From Variovorax sp. OV700 (lineage in GTDB: Bacteria; Pseudomonadota; Gammaproteobacteria; Burkholderiales; Burkholderiaceae_C): a stretch of 64,000 bases of DNA. Numbering within the stretch: the first letter of the stretch is position 1; each line of letters begins with the position of its first letter. Where the stretch lies: positions 1-64,000 of the forward strand of contig NZ_FNDR01000011.1 of the NCBI RefSeq assembly GCF_900099805.1, read 5' to 3'. The position numbers were made by a program, and so were the translations under genes. The notes under the pieces are model-generated. The model saw only the letters and a list, made by a program, of their open reading frames with translations, was not told the origin of the DNA and did not search any database. Below are positions 18,283 to 26,069 of the stretch, piece by piece.

Positions 18283-18798
18283 ATGCATCGACGAACCTTG
18301 CTTCAAGGCGCACTTGCAACCGTACCGTTGTTTGGCGGCCTCAGTGGATGCGCATCGACAGCGAAGTCATTGCCCACACCTTACGCCGTCACCATTCGCA
18401 TCGACGATGGCGTCAACCCCGACGGGCGCGGCCAGCCGGCGCCGATTCTCGTCAAGGTCTTCGAGCTGAAATCTTCCGGCAACTTCGAGACGGCTGACTA
18501 CTTTGCACTACAGGACCGCGATCGCGAAACGCTTTCGACGGAACTCGTGAATGCCGACCAGGCCATCATGCGCAGCGGCGAAGAGCGCATCTTCAAGCGC
18601 GAGGCGGGGCTCGATTCGCGCGCCATCGGCATCATCGCGGGCTACCGCAAGCTCGAGGTCTCGCGCTGGCGCATCGTGCTGCCGCTGAAGGAACCGAAGC
18701 AAACCAATCTGTACAAGGTGTGGCAGTTTTCGCCGAGCGAACAAGGCGTGCGCATCGCCATTCGAAAGACAGGCATCGAGTTACTACCAACTCGTTAA
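18283..18798 (+). CDS. tssJ: T6SS outer-membrane lipoprotein TssJ
   Basis: 171 residues with a lipobox GLSGC (Cys23, Ala at +2). The mature transthyretin-like fold is seen as alternating strands, including the TssJ-typical VFELKSSGNFETADYFAL and later KEPKQTNLYKVWQF. TssJ anchors the TssJLM membrane complex to the outer membrane by contacting the TssM periplasmic tail. The signal starts HRRTLLQG, a twin-arginine-like opening that is uncommon for TssJ. It is the first gene of the tssJKLM-tagF-kinase block and is separated from tssK by 165 bp. Confidence 0.85.
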   Translation: MHRRTLLQGALATVPLFGGLSGCASTAKSLPTPYAVTIRIDDGVNPDGRGQPAPILVKVFELKSSGNFETADYFALQDRDRETLSTELVNADQAIMRSGEERIFKREAGLDSRAIGIIAGYRKLEVSRWRIVLPLKEPKQTNLYKVWQFSPSEQGVRIAIRKTGIELLPTR

Positions 18799-18904
18799 CT
18801 TCCATACTTTCAGTAGTGCTTAAGTGCGAGTAGTCGCGCAAGAAATTCGGTGCAAAACGTAAGAAGCGCCGTGTAGCATCAAGAGAAAAAAATCGATCAA
18901 TCGG

Positions 18905-18926
18905 GAGACGTCGAAAGACGCATCTC
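18905..18926 (+). other. GAAA-loop RNA hairpin in the tssK leader
   Basis: In the 165-bp gap between tssJ and tssK, GAGACGTC (18905-18912) can pair with GACG and TCTC (18917-18926) around a GAAA tetraloop, with a two-base bulge at 18921-18922. It lies about 25 bases before the Shine-Dalgarno AGGAGG (18951-18956). It could be an mRNA stability or translation element. The rest of the gap shows no clear promoter or gene. Confidence 0.35.
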
Positions 18927-18963
18927 GCCGCTTCAGTGTGGGCACTCCCCAGGAGGTTCTTTG

Positions 18964-20340
18964 GTGACAGTTCGCAATCCGGGCGCCGGCAGGCAGGGCG
19001 TCCATCCGCAGGCGTTGGCGAATCGCGTGGTGTGGTCCGAAGGCATGTACCTGCGGCCCCAGCACTTCCAGCAGCTGGAGCGCTATGTCGAGCAGTACGT
19101 CACGCGCCGTGCCGCGGGCCTGCAAGGTGCCTACTGGGGTTGGCTTCACCTGGACATCGACCGCGATGCCTACGCGCTCGGCCGCGTGTCGCTGCTCGGC
19201 GGCGCGGGCGTGCTGCCCGACGGCACGCCGTTCTCGTTCGGCGCGGAAGATGCGCCTGCGCCTTATGAAGTGCCGGGCGACCTGACCGATGAACTCATCG
19301 TGCTCGCGCTGCCGCTGCGCCGCACCGGCAGCGAAGAGATCATCTTCTCGGACGACGAAGGCTCGGCCGCGCGCTTCGGCGTGATCGAGCGCGAGGTGGC
19401 CGATGGCAACGCGGTGGCGCTCGGCCCTGCGGTGCTGCAGCTTGCGAAACCGCGCCTGCGCCTGGCGCGTGCGTCGTCGCTCACGGCGGAATGGCAGGCG
19501 ATTGGCGCGGTGCGCGTGATCGAGCGCCGCACCGACCACAAGCTGGTGATCGACGCCAACTACATTCCGCCGGTGCTCGATGCATCGGCGCACGCCATGC
19601 TGCGCAGCATGATCGCCGAGCTGCACGGGCTGCTCACGCAGCGTTCGGAGGCGCTGGCCTCGCGCCTCTCGCAGCCCGGGCGCGGCGGCGTGAGCGAGGT
19701 CTCCGACTTTCTTCTGCTCGAACTGGTCAACCGCTATCTCGCAACCACGTGGCATGCCCAGCAAGCGGTGCAGGTGCATCCGGAACATCTGTTCGTCGAC
19801 TGGCTCAAGCTCGCCTGCCATCTCGCCACCCACACCTCGCCCACGCGGCGGCCCGTGGTGTGGCCGGTGTACGACCACGACAACCTCAACGAGAGCATCC
19901 GCCCGCTGATGGAAGAACTGCGCCGTTCGCTCTCGGCGGTGCTCGAGCAGAGCGCCATCGCCATCGAGCTCGAAGAGCGCAGCCACGGCGTGCGCGTGGG
20001 CCGCATGCCCGATCCGGTGCTCGTGCGCAATGCGGGCTTCGTGCTGGCGGTGCATGCCGACCTGCCTGCCGACGCCATCCAGCAGCGCTTTCCGACACAA
20101 GTCAAGATCGGTTCGGTCGAGCGCATTCGCGACCTGGTGCAGCTGCAGCTGCCCGGCGTGACCGTGCGGCCGCTGCCGGTGGCGCCGCGCCAGATTCCAT
20201 ACAACGCGGGCTATCACTATTTCGAACTCGACAAGAGCGGCGACATGTGGCGCCAGCTCGAAAAATCGGGCGGCGTTGCAATGCACCTGGCCGGCGACTT
20301 CCCGGGGCTGGCCATGGAGTTCTGGGCAATTCGTCCGTGA
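18964..20340 (+). CDS. tssK: T6SS baseplate protein TssK (ImpJ/VasE)
   Basis: 458 residues from GTG 18964, which stands seven bases after a perfect AGGAGG; a TTG at 18961 would add one residue but sits too close. The family opening VVWSEGMYLRPQHFQQLE is present by residue 45. TssK trimers join the cytoplasmic baseplate to the TssL/TssM membrane complex. The C-terminal third has the usual VKIGSVERIRDLVQLQLPG segment. The gene is followed after eight bases by tssL. Confidence 0.95.
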   Translation: MTVRNPGAGRQGVHPQALANRVVWSEGMYLRPQHFQQLERYVEQYVTRRAAGLQGAYWGWLHLDIDRDAYALGRVSLLGGAGVLPDGTPFSFGAEDAPAPYEVPGDLTDELIVLALPLRRTGSEEIIFSDDEGSAARFGVIEREVADGNAVALGPAVLQLAKPRLRLARASSLTAEWQAIGAVRVIERRTDHKLVIDANYIPPVLDASAHAMLRSMIAELHGLLTQRSEALASRLSQPGRGGVSEVSDFLLLELVNRYLATTWHAQQAVQVHPEHLFVDWLKLACHLATHTSPTRRPVVWPVYDHDNLNESIRPLMEELRRSLSAVLEQSAIAIELEERSHGVRVGRMPDPVLVRNAGFVLAVHADLPADAIQQRFPTQVKIGSVERIRDLVQLQLPGVTVRPLPVAPRQIPYNAGYHYFELDKSGDMWRQLEKSGGVAMHLAGDFPGLAMEFWAIRP

Positions 20341-20348
20341 GGGACCCT

Positions 20349-21710
20349 ATGAACGGTGTCAACGACATGGCCGTCGGTCCGGGAGGCTTCGTGCCGCCGA
20401 ACCCGGGCGGCAGCGGCAACAGCGATCACGCGGGCGTGCCGCCGGCCTCGCGCGGCCTCGGCCAGCAACCCCAGTCATTCACCGCGTGGCACGACGCGCG
20501 CCGTCCGCATGCGGGCGACACAGCGCTGGCGGGTAACAACCCGCTGGTGGCCGCAGCCAACCCGCTGCTCGACCTGATTCCGCAGATACGCGCCACCGGC
20601 CACCACGATGCGCCCGCGCAATTGCGCGAGCACCTGGTCGACGAGGTGAGGCGCTTCGAAACGCGCGCGCAGCAAAGCGGCATTGCACCCGAAGTGATCA
20701 TCGGCGCGCGCTATTGCCTGTGCACTGCCGTCGATGAAGCCGCCGCGCTCACGCCCTGGGGCGGCAGCATCTGGTCGTCGCAGAGCCTGCTCGTGATGTT
20801 CCACAACGAGACCTGGGGCGGCGAGAAGTTCTTTCAGCTGTTGTCGCGCCTGGTGCAGAACCCGCAGCAGCATCTGCAGCTCATCGAGCTCATCTATTTC
20901 TGCCTGGCGATGGGGTTCGAAGGGCGCTTTCGCGTCATCGACAACGGCCGCACGCAGCTCGAAACGCTCAAGCAGCGGCTGCTGCAGATCATCCGCCAGA
21001 CGCGCGGAGAAATTGCCGTACCGCTGTCGCCGCACTGGCAGGACGCGAGTGCGCCGGTGCGCCGCACGCGCAACTGGCTGCCGCTGTGGGCCGTGGGCGC
21101 CGTGGCGGCGGTGCTGCTGGTGTTGGTGTTCGGGGTGCTCACGTTCAGTCTGGCCGGCCGTTCCGACGGTGCCTTTGCGGCGGTGAACGCGGTGCGTTTG
21201 CCGCAGACCGCGCGCGCCGTGGCGCAGCCCGCGCCGCAGCCGCGGCTGCAGCGCTTTCTCGAACCCGAGATCCGCGACGGCCTGCTGACGGTGCGCGACG
21301 AGGCCGACCGCAGCGTGGTGGTGCTGCGCGGCGATGGCCTGTTCGCATCGGGATCGGACCGCGTGCTCGACCGCTATGCGCCCGTGCTCGCGCGCGTGGC
21401 CGATGCGCTCAACTCCGTGGAGGGCAACGTGCTGGTCAGCGGCTTCAGCGACGACCAGCCGATTCGCAGCGTGCGCTTTCCGTCCAACTGGCAGCTCTCG
21501 CAGGCGCGCGCCGATGCGGTCAAGAAAATGATCGCCACGCGCGTCACACGGCCCGAGCGCTTGCGCGCCGAAGGCCGCGGCGATGCCGATCCGCTGGCGC
21601 CCAACGATTCGCCGGCCAACCGTGCGCGCAACCGGCGGGTCGAAGTGACGCTGCTGGTGGCACCGGTGGCGGGTACCGCAGTCGCAGTGCCACAGGGAGG
21701 AGCCCGCTGA
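20349..21710 (+). CDS. tssL: T6SS membrane protein TssL with OmpA-like C-terminus
   Basis: 453 residues from ATG 20349. The N-terminus is Gly/Pro/Asn-rich; the cytoplasmic DotU domain spans about 65-235 (AAANPLLDLIPQIR, GARYCLCTAVDEAA). One transmembrane helix follows near 242-265. The periplasmic part carries an OmpA/MotB peptidoglycan-binding domain (about 335-440: GFSDDQPI, NWQLSQARADAV, NRARNRRVEV). This evolved TssL can grip the cell wall itself, replacing a separate TagL. The stop overlaps the tssM ATG by one base (TGATG). Confidence 0.93.
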   Translation: MNGVNDMAVGPGGFVPPNPGGSGNSDHAGVPPASRGLGQQPQSFTAWHDARRPHAGDTALAGNNPLVAAANPLLDLIPQIRATGHHDAPAQLREHLVDEVRRFETRAQQSGIAPEVIIGARYCLCTAVDEAAALTPWGGSIWSSQSLLVMFHNETWGGEKFFQLLSRLVQNPQQHLQLIELIYFCLAMGFEGRFRVIDNGRTQLETLKQRLLQIIRQTRGEIAVPLSPHWQDASAPVRRTRNWLPLWAVGAVAAVLLVLVFGVLTFSLAGRSDGAFAAVNAVRLPQTARAVAQPAPQPRLQRFLEPEIRDGLLTVRDEADRSVVVLRGDGLFASGSDRVLDRYAPVLARVADALNSVEGNVLVSGFSDDQPIRSVRFPSNWQLSQARADAVKKMIATRVTRPERLRAEGRGDADPLAPNDSPANRARNRRVEVTLLVAPVAGTAVAVPQGGAR

Positions 21711-24700
21711 TGCTGCGCGCGATTTTCCGTTTTCTCGTGAGCCGCGACCTGTGGGTCTTTCTCGGCCTCTTGGCCGTCGCGTTCCTGATCTGGGTCATCG
21801 GTCCCGTCATCGCGGTGGGCCGCTACCGGCCGTTCGAAAGCGAGTTCGTCCGTATCGTGGTCATCGCGCTGATGTTCACGATCTGGATCGCGCGGGTGCT
21901 CTACCGCAAGTGGCGCGAGCGGCGCCTCAATGCGCAGTTGCTCAACCAGCTGCGCACGCCGTCCGCCAAAGAGAAGGCCGCCAAGCCCGAAGACGCACCC
22001 GAGATCAAGGAGCTGCAAAGCGGCTTCACCGACGCCACCGCCATCCTGAAGAACATGCGCTTTGGCTCGGGTGCCGAAGGCAAGGCCGCAGGCCGCTTCG
22101 CGGTGTTCGACCGGCAGTACCTGTACCAGCTGCCCTGGTACATCTTCATCGGCGCGCCGGGCTCGGGCAAGACCACGGCGCTGGTCAACTCCGACCTCGA
22201 CTTTCCGCTGGCCGACCAGCTCGGCAAGGCCGCGGTGCGCGGCATCGGCGGCACGCGCAACTGCGACTGGTGGTTTACCAACGAGGCGGTGCTGATCGAC
22301 ACCGCCGGGCGCTACACCACGCACGAGAGCAACCGCGAAACGGACGAGAGCGAGTGGAAGGGCTTTCTCGACCTCTTGAAGAAGTTCAGGCCGCGCCAGC
22401 CGATCAACGGCGCGATCCTCACCATCAGCATTGCCGACCTGCCGCTGGCCGACGACGCACAGCGCGCGCGCCACGCCATGGCGCTGCGCAAGCGGCTGCT
22501 CGAACTGCGCAATGGCCTGGGCATCAACTTTCCGGTGTACGTGCTGGTCACCAAGACCGACCTGCTGGCCGGTTTCAACGAGTACTTCGGCTCGCTGGGA
22601 CGCGCCGAGCGTTCGCAGGTCTGGGGCTTTACCTTCCCGATCGACGCCAACCCGGCGGACCCGGCGAAGGCCGACCTGCGCGAGCGCTTCCACCAGGAAT
22701 ACAAGCTGCTGCACCAGCGCCTGGACGAGCGCCTGCCCGAGCTGCTGGCGGCCGAGCCCGACCCGATGCGGCGCGCGCAGGCCTACCTGCTGCCGCAGCA
22801 GTTCGCGAGCTTCGAGGACATCCTCGGCACCTTCCTGGCCGACGTGTTCAACCCCTCGAAGTTCGAGGTGGCGCCCATGCTGCGGGGCGTGTACTTCACC
22901 AGCGGCACGCAGGAGGGCACGGCCTTCGACCGCGTGATGGGCGCCATCAAGCGCTACCTGCAGGTCAACGCACCGCCCGCGCCGCCGCCGGGCCCGGGCA
23001 AGAGCTACTTCCTCAAGGAGCTGCTGCAGCAGGTGATCTTCCGCGACGCGGGCGTGGCCGGCACCAACCTGCGCTGGTACCGGCGCAAGCGGGCCATCGA
23101 CCTGGCCGGCTACAGCCTGATCGGTGCATTGCTGGTGGTGCTGCTGGGCGCCGGCATCAACAGCTGGCGCAACAACCGCGACTACGTGGCCGAGGTCGAC
23201 AACAACGCCAAGGCCTTCAACAAGGCGGCGACGCGCGGCGAGTTGCCGACGGTGGTCGATTCGAACAGCGACATCGCGAGCTCGCTGCCGGTGCTCGACC
23301 GCCTGCGCGACCTGCCCAAGTCGAGCCAGTTCGACATCGGCGATCCGCCCGTCGGCTATCGCTTCGGGCTCTATCAGGGCGAGAAGCTCCAGGCCGCGAC
23401 CGATGGCGTCTACCAGCGCGCGCTCGAGAGCGTGCTGCTGCCGCAGGCGGCACAGCGCGTGGAGCAGGCGCTGCGCGAAGCATCGAAGACCGATGCCGAA
23501 TACAGCTACGAGGCTCTCAAGGCCTACCTCATGTTGTACGACGCGGAGCGCTACGACGCCGACTTCCTGCAGGCCTGGCTGCTCACCGACGTGGACCGCA
23601 AGATCGGCGCCTCGCTCACGCGCGAGCAGCGCACCAACCTCGAGACGCACCTGCAGGCGCTGTTCGCGGGGCGCGTGGTGACCTCGCCGTTCGCCAAGGA
23701 CGATCGGCTCGTGACCGAGACGCGCGGCCGACTGGCCGGCGTGCCGCTGGCGCAGCGCTCCTATGCGCGGCTGCGGCGCATCCTGCTGCAGACCAGCCCG
23801 CCCAACGCCTTCAGCATTGCGGAGGCGGCGGGGGCCGAGTCGGCGCTGGTCATCAAGCGCGCGAGCGGCAAGCCGCTGACCGACGGCATTCCGACGCTGT
23901 TCACCTACCGCGGTTACTGGGACATCTTCGACAAGCGCATGGCGGAAACCACGCTCGCACTCGAACAGGAAGACCGCTGGGTCCTGCAGATTCGCGCACC
24001 GGGCATCACCGACATCACCTCGCGCGAGCTGCTGCTGCGCGAGGTGCGCCGGCTGTATCTCACCGACTACATCCGCGTCTGGGACGAGTACCTGACCGAC
24101 GTTCGCCTGGCCGACAGCCGCTCGCTGCTGCAGAGCATCCAGATGACGCGCGTGCTCTCGACCTCGGAGTCGCCGATGTCGCGCCTCATTCGCGGCGCCG
24201 CGCGCGAGACCGACCTGCTGCGCAACCACGACGAGGCCGCGCGCAGCCTGCTCGACCAGGCGCAGAACCGCGTGGCCAGCACGCGCGAGCGCATCGAGCA
24301 GCTCATCGGCCAGCCCGACGGCAGCCAGCGCCGCAACACTGCGCTCGACAGGCCCGAGTCGCTGGTGGACAACCACTTTGCGCCGCTTCGCCGCATGGTG
24401 ACCGCGCCCAAGGCCGGCGGCCAGGCGCCCATCGATGCGACGGCCGCCCTCATCAACGAGCTCTACACCTTTCTCACGGCCACCGACACGGCTTTGCGCA
24501 GCGGCAACATCCCGCCTTCGAGCGATGCGGTGACCAAGGTGCAGGCCGAGGCAGGGCGCTTGCCAGTGCCGTTCCAGGGCATGCTGAACGACCTTTCGGC
24601 CACCGCCTCGTCCAAGGCCGCGGCCGTGACGCGACAGAACATCGGGCAGAGCGCGGCCGCCACCATCGGCCAGTTCTGCAGCCAGGCGATTGCAGGGCGC

Positions 24701-25345
24701 TATCCGTTCTCGCGCGGGTCGAACCGCGACGTGGCGGCTGGCGACTTCGCGCAACTGTTCTCGCCGGGCGGCATGATGGACGACTTCTTCCAGAAGAACC
24801 TGGCCTCGCAGGTCGACACCTCGGTCAACCCGTGGGCTTTCAAGAAGGGCGTGGACGGCAGCTCGCCGGGGCGCTCGGCGTACCTCGATTCGTTCCAGAA
24901 GGCGCAGGCGATCCGCGACGTGTTCTTCATGGGCATGGCGGGCGGCCGCACGCCGTCGTTCAGCATCGACATCCGGCCCGAGGACATGGACGCCGCCATC
25001 AGCCAGTTCACGCTCGACATCGACGGCCAGACGGTGCGCTATGCGCACGGCCCGCAGGCGCCCAGCACCGTCAAGTGGCCCGGCCCGCGCAACAGCAACC
25101 AGGTGCGGCTGCAGGTGACCACCGCCAATGGCACACCGGCCGGCGGCATCGTGACCGAAGGGCCGTGGGCGCTGCACCGGCTGTTCGACAAGGCGTCTGT
25201 CTCGGCGGGCAACTCGCCCGAATCGTTCAACGCCACCTTCGACCTGCAGGGCAAGAAGGTGGTGCTGGCGGTGACTGCGAACAGCGTCTACAACCCTCTG
25301 CGCCTGTCGCAGATGAACGGCTTCTCTTGTCCCGGAAAGTCCTGA
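21710..25345 (+). CDS. tssM: T6SS inner-membrane protein TssM (IcmF/VasK)
   Basis: 1211 residues, full length for TssM. Two N-terminal transmembrane helices lie at about 10-32 and 45-62, and a third near 463-485. The cytoplasmic domain between them has an intact Walker A (GAPGSGKTT near residue 148) and the DTAGRYTTHES switch-like motif, so NTP binding is possible. The long periplasmic region binds TssJ. ATG 21710 overlaps the tssL stop and follows AGGGAGGAG. The gene is in one frame without interruption. Confidence 0.95.
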   Translation: MLRAIFRFLVSRDLWVFLGLLAVAFLIWVIGPVIAVGRYRPFESEFVRIVVIALMFTIWIARVLYRKWRERRLNAQLLNQLRTPSAKEKAAKPEDAPEIKELQSGFTDATAILKNMRFGSGAEGKAAGRFAVFDRQYLYQLPWYIFIGAPGSGKTTALVNSDLDFPLADQLGKAAVRGIGGTRNCDWWFTNEAVLIDTAGRYTTHESNRETDESEWKGFLDLLKKFRPRQPINGAILTISIADLPLADDAQRARHAMALRKRLLELRNGLGINFPVYVLVTKTDLLAGFNEYFGSLGRAERSQVWGFTFPIDANPADPAKADLRERFHQEYKLLHQRLDERLPELLAAEPDPMRRAQAYLLPQQFASFEDILGTFLADVFNPSKFEVAPMLRGVYFTSGTQEGTAFDRVMGAIKRYLQVNAPPAPPPGPGKSYFLKELLQQVIFRDAGVAGTNLRWYRRKRAIDLAGYSLIGALLVVLLGAGINSWRNNRDYVAEVDNNAKAFNKAATRGELPTVVDSNSDIASSLPVLDRLRDLPKSSQFDIGDPPVGYRFGLYQGEKLQAATDGVYQRALESVLLPQAAQRVEQALREASKTDAEYSYEALKAYLMLYDAERYDADFLQAWLLTDVDRKIGASLTREQRTNLETHLQALFAGRVVTSPFAKDDRLVTETRGRLAGVPLAQRSYARLRRILLQTSPPNAFSIAEAAGAESALVIKRASGKPLTDGIPTLFTYRGYWDIFDKRMAETTLALEQEDRWVLQIRAPGITDITSRELLLREVRRLYLTDYIRVWDEYLTDVRLADSRSLLQSIQMTRVLSTSESPMSRLIRGAARETDLLRNHDEAARSLLDQAQNRVASTRERIEQLIGQPDGSQRRNTALDRPESLVDNHFAPLRRMVTAPKAGGQAPIDATAALINELYTFLTATDTALRSGNIPPSSDAVTKVQAEAGRLPVPFQGMLNDLSATASSKAAAVTRQNIGQSAAATIGQFCSQAIAGRYPFSRGSNRDVAAGDFAQLFSPGGMMDDFFQKNLASQVDTSVNPWAFKKGVDGSSPGRSAYLDSFQKAQAIRDVFFMGMAGGRTPSFSIDIRPEDMDAAISQFTLDIDGQTVRYAHGPQAPSTVKWPGPRNSNQVRLQVTTANGTPAGGIVTEGPWALHRLFDKASVSAGNSPESFNATFDLQGKKVVLAVTANSVYNPLRLSQMNGFSCPGKS

Positions 25346-25346
25346 C

Positions 25347-26069
25347 ATGAACAGCGGCGTTCCTTTGCCCCGTGTGTGGGTGCCGGCCGACGAGCAGATC
25401 GGCTGGTACGGCAAGCTGCCGGCGGCCGGCGACTTTCTCTATCGCCGCATGCCGCGCGAACTCCAGGCCTGGTGGGACCGCTGGATGCAGAACGGCCTGG
25501 GCGCCTTCAAGCGCTGGCCCGACGCCATGACGCGGCACTACGTCGTCGCGCCGGTCTGGAACTTTGCGATTCCCGCAACGCAGGGCGTGGACGCGGTGCA
25601 GTTCGGCTGCATTGCGCCCAGCTGCGACCGCGTCGGGCGCTACTACCCGGTGTGCGTGACGCTGCAAGTGGCGGCATCGAGCTACCGGCCTTCCATGCTG
25701 GAAGGCTCCGCCGCGTGGTACTGGCAGTGCGGCACGGCCTTGCTGCAAGCCATTCGTCACAGCGTTGCGCCCGACCAGTTCGACCATCAGGTGCTGGCCG
25801 CGGCCCACGGCGGATTCCAGACCGCGAGCGGCGGCTCGGACGACATCCTTTCGATCCTCGGACCGGCGGCCGGTGGTGCTGGCGCGGGTGCACAGCAGCG
25901 CCTTGGCTGGCCCGAGCTTCCGCTGTGCTTCGATGCCTTCGGAAGCACCAGCTACTGGTGGACCAACCAGGCGGACGGCTCGCCGCTGCGAACCGCCGCG
26001 CACGGCGGAGGCCTCAACACACCATTGTTTTCGAAGTTGTTTTCACAGGGGCATGTGCCATGGGCATGA
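25347..26069 (+). CDS. tagF: T6SS repressor TagF (ImpM family)
   Basis: 240 residues. The family opening (IGWYGKLPAAGDFLYRRMP) and the following W-x-x-W pattern are clear by residue 45; FGCIAPSCDRVGRYYPV is the second conserved block. TagF silences the T6SS after assembly by binding the FHA protein in systems with the kinase/phosphatase pair, which are both present here. One base separates the tssM stop from ATG 25347. The end overlaps the kinase gene. Confidence 0.9.
   Translation: MNSGVPLPRVWVPADEQIGWYGKLPAAGDFLYRRMPRELQAWWDRWMQNGLGAFKRWPDAMTRHYVVAPVWNFAIPATQGVDAVQFGCIAPSCDRVGRYYPVCVTLQVAASSYRPSMLEGSAAWYWQCGTALLQAIRHSVAPDQFDHQVLAAAHGGFQTASGGSDDILSILGPAAGGAGAGAQQRLGWPELPLCFDAFGSTSYWWTNQADGSPLRTAAHGGGLNTPLFSKLFSQGHVPWA

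Noticed and set aside
21374..25414. Open frame of over 1300 codons on the minus strand opposite tssM
   Set aside because: It is a shadow of the tssM codon pattern in GC-rich DNA; its composition is Arg/Ala/Gln/His repeats with no domain, while the plus strand encodes a complete TssM.
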